DNA from: Algibacter lectus
GTDB lineage: Bacteria > Bacteroidota > Bacteroidia > Flavobacteriales > Flavobacteriaceae
Assembly (NCBI RefSeq): GCF_900112395.1
Contig: NZ_FOLN01000001.1
Coordinates: 558,001 to 622,000 of the forward strand
Direction: 5' to 3'
DNA length: 64,000 nucleotides
Shown here: one piece after another, positions 44,410 to 53,104 of the stretch
How positions within the stretch are numbered: the first letter of the stretch is position 1
Layout: the number at the start of each line of letters is the position of its first letter
Program-made: the position numbers and the translations under genes
The notes under the pieces: model-generated
What the model was told of the DNA's origin: nothing
Seen by the model: the letters and a program-made list of their open reading frames with translations, nothing else
The model's database searches: none

Positions 44410-45768
44410 ATGGCACAAACAATAACAATAAAAGGATTTCCTAATACTTCAACCTCTATTCAAGTTCCGAAAGTAGCATCGCCAAAAAAATTTACAGTAA
44501 ACTTTAGACGTCCAAGTAGTTATAAAGGAGAATATGGATTTGACTGGATGCGTGATGACTACATAACTAATTGTGAAGATTATGAAAAATTAAAAGATGA
44601 ATACACCCCTTTAACTATTCATGAAAACGAGTATTTTGTGCCGTGGTTAAGCATGTTTCCCAACCAAGAAAATGTAAAATTAAAACTGGAAATAAATCAA
44701 ATAGAAGGCTCTCCGACAGATATAGATATTATAAAGTTCCCGTCAAAAGAAGGAATAAAATTTGAGCCGAACGAGATCAAAGTGTCCGAAGCTAACGAAA
44801 AAGAAATAACTATAATTTGCGAAACGCCATTGAGTAATGATGTTGCTATCTCATTGTTAGACAAAGATAATAATGAGGTCGGTAAATTAAATGTATTTAA
44901 AAATGCGAATCACGACCAATTACACTTTAACATTACACCTGTACGTATTCTTAGAAAAAACTCTCAAGAAATTGACATTAACATAATTGAAGAACAGATA
45001 GATTTTGAAGGAACAATAATAAAAAATGGTGTTAATGAACAAGTAAAAGGCTGGGGAGAGGAAGGAAGGGATTTAACTGCAGATTTAACAAATCTTCAAA
45101 ATTATCTAAATAAAAACTCATTAAACCAAGCGTTACTACAATGTAATATTAGCCAGGTTTATGATATTATTATAGACGAAAGCGAATGGATTATAAATGA
45201 TTTAATTCAAGACGAAGGAAAAATTTTTAAAGGTGCAGACGTATTAGAAAAGTTTGACAAAGAGTTTAAAAAGCAACATCCTATTCAAGCTAAAAAAAGA
45301 GGTTTAGTATTATTTTTATCACCTTTAAATAATGAAGAAGCAGGTGGAGAAGGTGAAATCAGCGAGCTAGACGCTAAAAGGCTTGTTGTCTATTTATCTA
45401 ACCTTTGGGATAAAACAACTGTTGCACACGAAATTGCTCATGTTTTAGGTCTGACACATTCATTTCAAACTAAGTCACCTGAAGAAGATGTCTATTCAAT
45501 GAATCAATTTATAATAGAAGTTGATAAACGTTTAAATTCTATGATTAAAACCGAATCTCAAGAAGAAATTTCAAAAGAATGGAATTTTTACAAAGATCAA
45601 TATAAATCATACAGACGTTATTTGAATACCCATTACAGAAATCCTTATATTTTTGAGGAAGGAGCAACAGATAACATTATGGATTATGACAATGTTAGAG
45701 AGTCTTTTTGGAAATACCAGTGGGAAGCGTTGCATGACGATGTGATAAAGTTTTACAATGAAAAATAA
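44410..45768 (+). CDS. Putative T6SS metalloprotease effector (metzincin-like)
   Basis: The 452-aa protein without signal peptide has an N-terminal ~200-residue beta-rich part (FRRPSSYKGEYGFDWMRDDY at about 33-52; then Ig-like repeats) and a C-terminal zinc-protease domain. The active-site motif HEIAHVLGLTH lies at 340-350 (HExxHxxGxxH: His340, Glu341, His344, His350), and a Met-turn-like NIMDY is at ~422-426 (Met424), the two marks of the metzincin clan. It lies between an extended Hcp gene and a secreted small protein, so delivery by the T6SS into the periplasm of a rival is the most economical reading. The target is unknown. Confidence 0.8.
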   Translation: MAQTITIKGFPNTSTSIQVPKVASPKKFTVNFRRPSSYKGEYGFDWMRDDYITNCEDYEKLKDEYTPLTIHENEYFVPWLSMFPNQENVKLKLEINQIEGSPTDIDIIKFPSKEGIKFEPNEIKVSEANEKEITIICETPLSNDVAISLLDKDNNEVGKLNVFKNANHDQLHFNITPVRILRKNSQEIDINIIEEQIDFEGTIIKNGVNEQVKGWGEEGRDLTADLTNLQNYLNKNSLNQALLQCNISQVYDIIIDESEWIINDLIQDEGKIFKGADVLEKFDKEFKKQHPIQAKKRGLVLFLSPLNNEEAGGEGEISELDAKRLVVYLSNLWDKTTVAHEIAHVLGLTHSFQTKSPEEDVYSMNQFIIEVDKRLNSMIKTESQEEISKEWNFYKDQYKSYRRYLNTHYRNPYIFEEGATDNIMDYDNVRESFWKYQWEALHDDVIKFYNEK

Positions 45769-45773
45769 TAAAA

Positions 45774-46397
45774 ATGAAAAAAGCAATAATTTTAATATTA
45801 TTAATAATTGGTATTAACTCTTTTAGCCAAAACGCAGGAGAGAAACCACTAATTCCAGCTATTCATGTTAATTCATTGGATTTAAATACTACTATTAAAT
45901 CAGGTAAAGAATTTTTCTCTTTTATTGAACAAAAAAAAACCTTGGAAAATAGAGAGTACTTAATATTAGTTAGAAAAAAGAAAGAAAAATCTAAATCATA
46001 TGAATATCAAAAAAATAATGAAGGCAACGATATTCCAAATTATGGATTAAAAGGCGTGAGTACTAGCACGTATTTAAAAGGTTTCTTTCATGCAGGTTAC
46101 AAAAACGGCTTATGGAAAACCACTCATAAAAATAAATTAGTTAAAACTATAAATTACAATAAAGGCTTAGTTATAGGCAAATATAGAGTCTATAATACAA
46201 AAGGTGAATTGCTTTATAAAACTACATTTGGGACTCTAGGCAATGGCAAATATAAAGATTATCACTACAAAACTGGCGTTTTAAAAGAGGAAGGAAACTA
46301 CGAAAACGGAAAAAAAGAAGGAGAATGGTGTACTTATAATGAGCAAGGCAATATTAAAGAAATTGTTACTTACAAAAAAGGAATATCTATCCCTTAA
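45774..46397 (+). CDS. Exported MORN-repeat-like protein, candidate immunity protein
   Basis: The 207-aa protein has a signal peptide (MKKAIILILLIIGINSFSQ). The second half has YwqK/MORN-like repeats: GYKNGLWKTTHKNKLVKTIN, KGLVIGKYRVYNTKGELLYK and YENGKKEGEWCTYNEQGNIK. It starts 5 nt after the protease gene. Export fits protection of the cell's own periplasm from the protease. MORN-type proteins do occur as antitoxin or immunity partners, but the role here is inferred from position. Confidence 0.7.
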   Translation: MKKAIILILLIIGINSFSQNAGEKPLIPAIHVNSLDLNTTIKSGKEFFSFIEQKKTLENREYLILVRKKKEKSKSYEYQKNNEGNDIPNYGLKGVSTSTYLKGFFHAGYKNGLWKTTHKNKLVKTINYNKGLVIGKYRVYNTKGELLYKTTFGTLGNGKYKDYHYKTGVLKEEGNYENGKKEGEWCTYNEQGNIKEIVTYKKGISIP

Positions 46398-46500
46398 ATA
46401 AACCTTTTAAATTTAATAATAAGTATATCCTAAAGAAACGTTACTTCAAGTAAAAATAATATCTAAGTTCAAAACTATTCAACCTTGTTAATAGTTACCA

Positions 46501-47850
46501 CTACCCCCTAGCCTTTTGCTCATAAGACGCTTCCCAAGTATTAGCCTTGCCTGAACCACCAATTTTACCATCCAACCTAATTAAGAAGTTTTTAGCAGGA
46601 AAATAAGGTTCCATATGTAATTCTAAGTAAACACGATCTTTATGTTGGGAGTCTTGTTCTAAACGCTTTATGGCAAAACTCTCAATCAATTTTTGCGATC
46701 CTGTGTTATTATCTAAAAAATCTACTATTTCCCGCATAAATTCTTTTCTAGTACGGACATTAAAATTCTCAAAAGTTTTTCTGTTAAAATAATCGATAAG
46801 CGCCTTGCTTACGTAATCAAAGACTCTAACCACAGAATAAGTTTGTAGCCCTAAATTATCACCATTAAACATTGTTTTGGCCGAAAAAGCTATAATTTCG
46901 CCATTTTTATAAACCATCGGAATTAAACCAAGGCGCTCCAATGATGCTAAATCATTTTTTTTGAGATCAAAACTTACACCTCCAATTCTTGCCAAAACAC
47001 CAAACTTTGTTCCAGCACTCGCTTGAGACATTTTATTACTATAAATTTTACCTGCTAAGGATGTAGATGGCGGAATGTATAAATCATCGTCCTCATTAAT
47101 GTAATCATGCCTACCTCTACCAACCAACCAATTACAGGTCATGATGGTATTCGACAAGAAAGTATCTGCTCGAACATGGTCTGTACTTTCAAATAGTTCT
47201 ACCACATCATCTGGACCATCCAAATGAGCAAAATCTGTAATTAATAACACTTTATTATCATGAGCTATTTTAGCCCATTTATCTAAAACCATATTACTTC
47301 CTAAATACCCTGGAATAATTAAAAGTGAGTAATTATCAACTAAATCTAACCTATCATAAGCATCGTTAATTTCATTGCGCACAGCATCAATAAACACAGG
47401 ATTATCTAAATCTTTTAGCTGTTCTAAATCGGCATTTAAAATGGTTAAATTATGTACCTTTTTTTTCTGTGTATTTTCAAAAAACAAAGAAACAGATTTG
47501 TACGCCACCTCCAAATCTTTAGATTTCTGCACCAACAAGTTTAAATTTTTAATATAATTTAAACCGGTATCTGTTATTTTCTGCGAGGTAGAATCTATCA
47601 TCTCATCAGTTTCAGCATCCTCTTTAAGTATTTCTTCCCATAAATCAAGAGTTAATAAAAGCTCTTCTTTATCTTTTTTACTTACAGATGTTTTTAAAAA
47701 GTTATGCTTTTCATGAGGCCTGTTAGAGTTCAAATATCTTAATTCTGGAATAATGGTTTCCAAAACATCAAAACTTAAATCTTCTAATTGATTAATCTCA
47801 AAATCGCGATTATTTTCACTTTCAGAACTTTTATCTTGAACTAATGACAT
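46501..47850 (-). CDS. TssC paralogue (second sheath large subunit)
   Basis: This 449-aa full-length paralogue of the main TssC conserves the same motifs with substitutions (NDAYDRLDLVDNYSLLIIPG; TDFAHLDGPDDVVELFEST; FNGDNLGLQTYSVVRVFDYV; YFPAKNFLIRLDGK). The N-terminal 100 residues and the last 20 differ most. It forms a pair with the TssB paralogue encoded 5 nt upstream. No other structural T6SS gene accompanies it, so it must either share the rest of the apparatus or modify the main sheath. Confidence 0.92.
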   Translation of the reverse strand: MSLVQDKSSESENNRDFEINQLEDLSFDVLETIIPELRYLNSNRPHEKHNFLKTSVSKKDKEELLLTLDLWEEILKEDAETDEMIDSTSQKITDTGLNYIKNLNLLVQKSKDLEVAYKSVSLFFENTQKKKVHNLTILNADLEQLKDLDNPVFIDAVRNEINDAYDRLDLVDNYSLLIIPGYLGSNMVLDKWAKIAHDNKVLLITDFAHLDGPDDVVELFESTDHVRADTFLSNTIMTCNWLVGRGRHDYINEDDDLYIPPSTSLAGKIYSNKMSQASAGTKFGVLARIGGVSFDLKKNDLASLERLGLIPMVYKNGEIIAFSAKTMFNGDNLGLQTYSVVRVFDYVSKALIDYFNRKTFENFNVRTRKEFMREIVDFLDNNTGSQKLIESFAIKRLEQDSQHKDRVYLELHMEPYFPAKNFLIRLDGKIGGSGKANTWEASYEQKARG

Positions 47851-47855
47851 CTATA

Positions 47856-48293
47856 TTATGAGTTTTTTATTTCTTTTTTTAAATCTTGAATTTTTTTCAA
47901 AAGAGCTGTTTTAGAATCCTTGTTTTTAAGGAGTTCTTTTAACTCGCTATTATTTTGTAATTTATTTACAATATCAAAATAGATCCGTTTTTTAAGTTCC
48001 AACTCTGTTAAAAATTCACTTCTTGAAACTATTTTTTCAACTTCAAAATCCAACATATCCGTAAAACGAATAGTTTCCTTAACCATGCCTTTATCTAGGT
48101 TATCAAAAACGACATTTACACTCGGTTTAAAGTGCTGAAAAACAGCTTCGGTATTTTGCAACCCCTTTACAACCTCGGGTAGCAATGGTGGTAAATCTGT
48201 TAATTTTTGAATTAATAGAGATTTATTTGACGGGATTTCCTGAACACCATCGTTGTTTTTAGAGCTTCCATCAAATCCAAAATTAATCGCCAT
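47856..48293 (-). CDS. TssB paralogue (second sheath small subunit)
   Basis: This 145-aa paralogue of the main TssB has matching segments: VQEIPSNKSLLIQKLTDLPP LLPEVVKGLQNTEAVFQHF and FTDMLDFEVEKIVSRSEFLT. It is encoded 5 nt before tssC2 and converges on the Hcp effector module. Confidence 0.9.
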   Translation of the reverse strand: MAINFGFDGSSKNNDGVQEIPSNKSLLIQKLTDLPPLLPEVVKGLQNTEAVFQHFKPSVNVVFDNLDKGMVKETIRFTDMLDFEVEKIVSRSEFLTELELKKRIYFDIVNKLQNNSELKELLKNKDSKTALLKKIQDLKKEIKNS

Positions 48294-48632
48294 AATTAGT
48301 GTAGTTTATTAAATCTTAAAAATATACAATTGAGTTGGAATATTACTACTATTTTACTCATAAGCTCATTTTTTTTTCATTTCTTATTAAATTTTAAAAT
48401 ACCAATAATTGAAGTTTTTCTCCTTTATTTTACTCCATATTCAAAAGGACATTCTAAGCAAAACCACTTCACCAATTATACTGTAAAAAGAATCCAAGTT
48501 CACCCCTAAAATTCTTTGTAAAACTCTTTAAAACAAAGTAATGGTTCAACTTTAACCATTTTAACACCCATTTTCATCTTTTCTACAAGTTATAGTTGTT
48601 TCATCTTTGTAGCATCATTAAAACTAAAGAAA
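48294..48632. other. Divergent intergenic region between tssB2 and the redox operon
   Basis: This AT-rich gap holds the start regions of both transcripts. A small stem ATGGTT/AACCAT lies near 48541-48560. I could not place a convincing TAnnTTTG promoter on either strand and see no gene. Confidence 0.35.
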
Positions 48633-49070
48633 ATGAAACTCAAATTAATAACATTTATCAGTCTTATAATATTTAGTCTCGGTTTTTCACAAACCAAAGT
48701 AGCAGACGACAATAAATTTCAATTTGCAGAGGATGAACATTTTTTAGATGGATATTCCTTAAACTTCCAATATCAAGATGGAAAAGCCATACATATGGAG
48801 TTTAACGACGGAAAAGCACAATATGAATGGATTTCAGGACCAGGAAAAGGTAATGGAAACGCGGACATTCCATACCGATCACGTAAAATTGGAGAAAACT
48901 TATATATAGTGAATTGGCATGAAACAGGAAAAAAAGATTATTTAACCATAGTTTTTGATTTTGATAAAATGATAATACATAGTTCTATTATTATAGGCTA
49001 TGAAAACAAACCAGAAAGAACATTAAAAACTGTATTCTCAACTGGAGTCATTGATCATTTAAAAAAGTAA
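48633..49070 (+). CDS. Secreted MoaF-like (calycin-type) protein
   Basis: The 145-aa protein has a signal peptide (MKLKLITFISLIIFSLGFSQ). The mature part has the beta-barrel pattern of MoaF-type proteins: LNFQYQDGKAIHMEFNDGKA QYEWISGPGKG, YRSRKIGENLYIVNWHETGK and DYLTIVFDFDKMIIHSSIII. The substrate is unknown. It is the first gene of a three-gene operon with a haem membrane protein and a flavoprotein. Confidence 0.6.
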   Translation: MKLKLITFISLIIFSLGFSQTKVADDNKFQFAEDEHFLDGYSLNFQYQDGKAIHMEFNDGKAQYEWISGPGKGNGNADIPYRSRKIGENLYIVNWHETGKKDYLTIVFDFDKMIIHSSIIIGYENKPERTLKTVFSTGVIDHLKK

Positions 49071-49075
49071 TATAA

Positions 49076-49705
49076 ATGTACGTTCTCAAAAGAAATTACG
49101 GGTGGATCATTGTTACACTGTTGGCTTCATTACCCTTACTAGCAATTCTCAAAATGGTGAATATCGATTTTTCTAATGAAATTTCCATTTCATTGGTAGA
49201 AAATACGACAGGCGAAGGAAAAACAACCCTCGAAATGCTCTATCATATATCCGGTGAATTTGCCATCCGTTGGATGACTGCCGTATTAACTTTAACACCA
49301 TTTTACATCCTTTTTGGAGTAAACAATCTTTTTGTGAGGCAAGCCATGGGAATTGCAACCGCAATATGGAGTTTATTACACTTTACCATATTTGTAATTG
49401 CAGAAGGCCTATTAGAAACCTTTACTCAGTTTAACTATTTAGCTGGGTTTATTGCTATTTTAATACTTATTCCATTGCTATTTACATCGAATAGGAAATC
49501 CATGAAAAAGCTAAAAAAGCGATGGAAAAAATTACAAAGTTTTGCATACCTCGCCATTTTTTTAAGCTTAGTTCATGTTGCTATTTTAGATAAAACTTGG
49601 ATTATTTATGCTGTAATTGCTGGCTTAGGCTTTATAATTAGAATACCAACTATAAAAGAGAAACTTATAGAAAGACGATTAAAGACGAAAACTGTAAAAC
49701 AATAG
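49076..49705 (+). CDS. Ferric-reductase-like membrane protein (YedZ/MsrQ type)
   Basis: This 209-aa protein of six hydrophobic segments has His residues in membrane helices typical of b-haem ligation (MLYHISGEFAIRW, SLLHFTIFV, LVHVAIL) and the KLKKRWKKLQSFAYLAI segment seen in MsrQ/YedZ. The next gene encodes a flavin reductase-like protein that could supply its electrons. No MsrP-like molybdoenzyme is nearby, so a methionine-sulfoxide role is not shown. Confidence 0.75.
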   Translation: MYVLKRNYGWIIVTLLASLPLLAILKMVNIDFSNEISISLVENTTGEGKTTLEMLYHISGEFAIRWMTAVLTLTPFYILFGVNNLFVRQAMGIATAIWSLLHFTIFVIAEGLLETFTQFNYLAGFIAILILIPLLFTSNRKSMKKLKKRWKKLQSFAYLAIFLSLVHVAILDKTWIIYAVIAGLGFIIRIPTIKEKLIERRLKTKTVKQ

Positions 49706-49712
49706 CCCTACC

Positions 49713-50441
49713 ATGAGTTTAATAGAAAACATATTAAAAAAAGTGGTCTTAGAAGAGGCTGTTATTAGCAAAAAGGACATGTTATCGTCTTCCGTTTTTA
49801 AAATTCAACTGAAAAGTGATGCTATAAAAAACTCAGAATTTAAACCTGGGTATTTTTTACGTTTAGGAATTGGAATTGGTAATGATAACTTGACCTTAAA
49901 AGATAAAGTAAGAAGCTATAGTGTTTGGAATATTAACAAAGCAGAAGGCACTTTAGACTTAGCAATTGCAACAGAAAGCAAGGGAATTGGATCTCAATGG
50001 GTAGTCGATGCCAAAGTAGGAGATTTTGTTTATTTTAAATGGAAGAAAGGAAACTTTTTACTAAATGATAATGCCGATAGTTATTTAATGATCGGCGATT
50101 TATCAGCATTGTCGCATTTGTACATTATAAACAGAAATTTACCTGATAATAAACAAGTTGAAAGTTTAATCTACAGCGAAAATACAAACGATTTATTCGC
50201 AGATAGTGATGGTTCTAAACCTTTCAATTTTCATAGTTTGAAGCAAAACTCAACTAAAGAAATTTTGAATTTAGTTAAAAACATAATACCAAAAATGAAA
50301 GGCGATAAAATGGTTTACATTGCAGGAGACAGTCGTGTTTGTGTTGCTTTAAATCAATATTTCAGAAAAGAATTAAACTGGAATACTAAACATATTAATA
50401 TAAAACCGTTCTGGAATCCAGAGAAAAAAGGATTAGAATAA
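49713..50441 (+). CDS. Siderophore-interacting-protein-like FAD oxidoreductase
   Basis: The 242-aa soluble protein of the ferredoxin-reductase superfamily has the FAD segment RSYSVWNINKAEGTLDLAIA, the GIGSQWVVDAKVGDFVYF loop and a second domain beginning YLMIGDLSALSHLYIINRN with MVYIAGDSRV. It is likely the cytosolic NAD(P)H:flavin electron donor for the neighbouring membrane haem protein or for ferric-siderophore reduction. Confidence 0.7.
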   Translation: MSLIENILKKVVLEEAVISKKDMLSSSVFKIQLKSDAIKNSEFKPGYFLRLGIGIGNDNLTLKDKVRSYSVWNINKAEGTLDLAIATESKGIGSQWVVDAKVGDFVYFKWKKGNFLLNDNADSYLMIGDLSALSHLYIINRNLPDNKQVESLIYSENTNDLFADSDGSKPFNFHSLKQNSTKEILNLVKNIIPKMKGDKMVYIAGDSRVCVALNQYFRKELNWNTKHINIKPFWNPEKKGLE

Positions 50442-50490
50442 AAGCATTTTTCCTACTAAAATTAAGAAGTAACTCCTTCCCTAGTCGTTT

Positions 50491-50541
50491 ATTAAACTAT
50501 AAAAGCTATAAACTTTGTGTTTATAGCTTTTATAGTTTAAT
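50491..50541. terminator. Strong bidirectional terminator hairpin
   Basis: A perfect inverted repeat of about 23 bp (TAAACTATAAAAGCTATAAAC and its complement) has a 5-nt loop TTTGT. It lies between two convergent operons (ends at 50441 and 50607) and is flanked by A/T-rich tails on both sides. Confidence 0.8.
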
Positions 50542-50606
50542 TAGTAATGTATGTCATGATATAAAATAAGCCCTATATCTTTTCAAAAAAAAACTACGTT
50601 CTAACC

Positions 50607-50948
50607 TTATAATTTAAATACCCGTTCTAAAGCCATCCATTTTTCACCATCTTTGGCCCAAGGCAATTCTTGTTGGTAATTCCACATTAGGTTTTCCCAT
50701 TCTTGTACTTTCGGGTTGTTAGCGTCTTGTTCTGCCTTTTTTACAGGATCAAACGTATCATCAACTTCCATAATCATAAACATACGGTTTCCGATAAGGT
50801 AAATTTCCATATCCACAATACCTGCATCTTTTATACTTTTGGTGATTTCTGGCCAAGCATTTCCTGCAGCGTGATACGCTTTATATTCTGCAATTAATTT
50901 AGAATCGTCTTTTAAATCACAAGAAAAACAGTGTCTTTTAGTACTCAT
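50607..50948 (-). CDS. L-rhamnose/L-fucose mutarotase family protein
   Basis: This 113-aa protein of the YiiL (RhaM)-like family interconverts the anomers of 6-deoxyhexoses. Family pattern: KRHCFSCDLKDDSKLIAEYK, DMEIYLIGNRMFMIMEVDDTF and NLMWNYQQELPWA. Last gene of the minus-strand sugar operon; with FucP next to it, L-fucose is the more likely substrate. Confidence 0.85.
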   Translation of the reverse strand: MSTKRHCFSCDLKDDSKLIAEYKAYHAAGNAWPEITKSIKDAGIVDMEIYLIGNRMFMIMEVDDTFDPVKKAEQDANNPKVQEWENLMWNYQQELPWAKDGEKWMALERVFKL

Positions 50949-50954
50949 ATGTTT

Positions 50955-52274
50955 TTATTTTGAAGTTTTATAAGTAGCGTAACCATAATGGGCCACAACA
51001 GCTAAACAGATTAATGGTAATATAAATGAAAATTTCACCTCAGGAATAAATCCAAGAATTTGAATATCGGCAAATCCAGAACCGCCCATATCCAAAATAC
51101 TACCTTGTAATACGGGCATTAAAGCGCCACCGACAATAGCCATAACCAATCCGGCCGAACCAATTTTAGCTTCATCTCCCATATCCTTAAGCGCAATACC
51201 GTAAATAGTAGGAAACATAATAGACATAAAAATAGATACGGCAACTAAGGCAATTAAACCAGTAATGCCTGGCAATAGAATAGAACCTGCACAGCAAATA
51301 ACACCGCCAATACCAAATAACATTAATATTTTAGACGGGTTTATGGTTTTCATTAAACCTGTACCAATCCATCGGCCTGCAAGAAATAAAATCATAGCCG
51401 CTACATTGAAATAAGTAGCCGTATAATCCTCACCAGTATTAGCATTCAAATTATCTACATATTGAAAAATATAAGTCCAACACATAATTTGAGCACCAAC
51501 ATAAAAGGCTTGAGCTATTACACCATGTTTATAATTTCTGTTAGAAAATAGTTTTTTGAAAGATTCTGATAATCCCATCTTATCTTCTGCGGCTGTTTTA
51601 GGTATTTTGGTAAAAATGATAAGCGCCATAATTGCTAAAACCAATACGCCTAAAGCAATATATGGAATACTAATAACGCTTAAATCGTTCTCTCTAATAC
51701 TTGCTAACTCCTCAGAACTTAAAGCATTGTAGGCTTCGGTTGTATAATCGTCTGAGCGCAAAGCTCCAATTACAAACACCTGAGCAATAATCATTCCTGT
51801 AAGCGATCCAATCGGATTAAATGCTTGTGCTAAATTTAGACGTTGTGTTGCCGTTTCTTTATCACCTAAAGATAAAATTAAAGGGTTCGAGGTGGTTTCT
51901 AAAAACGCCAATCCGCAAGTAATAATCCATAAAGAAATTAAGAAGAAATTAAATTCCTCATTCGCTGCCGCAGGATAAAACATAAAGGCGCCAATAGCGT
52001 ATAATGTTAAGCCTAACAAAATACCCGATTTGTAACTATATTTTCTAATGAATAAAGCTGCAGGTAATGCCATAAAGAAGTATCCAAAATAAAAAGCAAA
52101 CTGAACTAAAGATGCCTGAACATTAGACAGTTCTGGCATTACTTTTTTAAAGGCAGAAACCATGGGGTTAGTTAAATCGTTCGCAATGCCCCAGAGTGCA
52201 AATAGTGAAGTAATAATTACAAACGGAAGTAAAAGTTCTTTTCTTACAACAGGAATTTTCTTAGGTATACTCAT
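50955..52274 (-). CDS. fucP: FucP-type sugar:H+ symporter
   Basis: The 439-aa MFS permease of the fucose-galactose-glucose:H+ symporter group opens with LLPFVIITSLFALWGIANDL TNPMVSAFKKVM and has FAFYFGYFFMALPAALFIRK, FLETTSNPLILSLGD and FNPIGSLTGMIIAQVF, all typical of FucP. It imports L-fucose or a related sugar. It lies 6 nt before the mutarotase gene. Confidence 0.9.
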   Translation of the reverse strand: MSIPKKIPVVRKELLLPFVIITSLFALWGIANDLTNPMVSAFKKVMPELSNVQASLVQFAFYFGYFFMALPAALFIRKYSYKSGILLGLTLYAIGAFMFYPAAANEEFNFFLISLWIITCGLAFLETTSNPLILSLGDKETATQRLNLAQAFNPIGSLTGMIIAQVFVIGALRSDDYTTEAYNALSSEELASIRENDLSVISIPYIALGVLVLAIMALIIFTKIPKTAAEDKMGLSESFKKLFSNRNYKHGVIAQAFYVGAQIMCWTYIFQYVDNLNANTGEDYTATYFNVAAMILFLAGRWIGTGLMKTINPSKILMLFGIGGVICCAGSILLPGITGLIALVAVSIFMSIMFPTIYGIALKDMGDEAKIGSAGLVMAIVGGALMPVLQGSILDMGGSGFADIQILGFIPEVKFSFILPLICLAVVAHYGYATYKTSK

Positions 52275-52310
52275 TTTATATTCGTTAGTTTAGTTGGTGT
52301 ATAATTTTGT

Positions 52311-53102
52311 TTATTCTGATAGTAACGAGCGATCTAAATGCACATAACCACCGTCAACAGTGATAAATTGTCCCGTTGTGTGTGAAGATTTACCTGAAAT
52401 AGTAAATAAACATTGATCGCCAATTTCATTTGGCATCGTCATTCTGTTTTCCAAAGGAATTTTCTTAACAATCGCTTTTAATTTTTCTTCGCCATTTTCT
52501 AAAGTTTTAATCCAAGCATCATAAGCCGGCGTCCAACTTTCGGCAATAACAATCGCGTTAGAACGAATACCAAACGGAATTAAATCTACAGCCCATTCGC
52601 GTGTTAATCCAAATACACCACCTTTAGATGCCGCATAGCCAGAAGTACCACCTTGGCCTGTTAATGCCACTTTAGACCCAATATTTAAAATGTTTCCTTT
52701 TGCTTTTTTCAACATAGGCAAACAGTATTTTGTCATAGCAAAATAACTCACCATGTTAAGTTTTAGAGAATACATAAAATCATCCATAGAAGCATCTAAA
52801 CCGGCGCCATCATTAACACCTACATTATTTATTAAGGCATCAATTTTACCATATTTAGCTTCAATAACTTGGGCTGCCGCTTCAATTTGCTTGTAATCCG
52901 ATAAATCTGTTTTTACAAATAAAGCATCAATACCTTTATCTTGTAGCTCTTTTTCGTAACCAAAACCCCTATCGTTTCTGCAAACTATTACAGGAATTGC
53001 ACCTTCATTGGCTAAAGATTGTACAATAGTTTCTCCAATACTTCCTTTTATTCCAGCAGCGCCTGTTACAACCACTACTTTTCCTTTTAATCCTAAATCC
53101 AT
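52311..53102 (-). CDS. Short-chain dehydrogenase in a deoxysugar pathway
   Basis: This 263-aa SDR has the nucleotide-binding loop VVVTGAAGIKGSIGETI, NNVG, and the catalytic Ser...Tyr-x-x-x-Lys (NIGSKVALTGQGGTSGYAAS K). In non-phosphorylating fucose breakdown an SDR oxidises L-fucose or 2-keto-3-deoxy-L-fuconate; either role fits. It is 2 nt downstream of the lactonase gene. Confidence 0.85.
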   Translation of the reverse strand: MDLGLKGKVVVVTGAAGIKGSIGETIVQSLANEGAIPVIVCRNDRGFGYEKELQDKGIDALFVKTDLSDYKQIEAAAQVIEAKYGKIDALINNVGVNDGAGLDASMDDFMYSLKLNMVSYFAMTKYCLPMLKKAKGNILNIGSKVALTGQGGTSGYAASKGGVFGLTREWAVDLIPFGIRSNAIVIAESWTPAYDAWIKTLENGEEKLKAIVKKIPLENRMTMPNEIGDQCLFTISGKSSHTTGQFITVDGGYVHLDRSLLSE

Positions 53103-53104
53103 AA

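Noticed and set aside
33640-48293. Extracellular contractile injection system (eCIS) instead of T6SS
   Set aside because: TssK, TssN, TssO, ClpV and membrane proteins are present and there is no eCIS AAA protein or tail-fibre set; the two sheath pairs are both TssB/TssC type.
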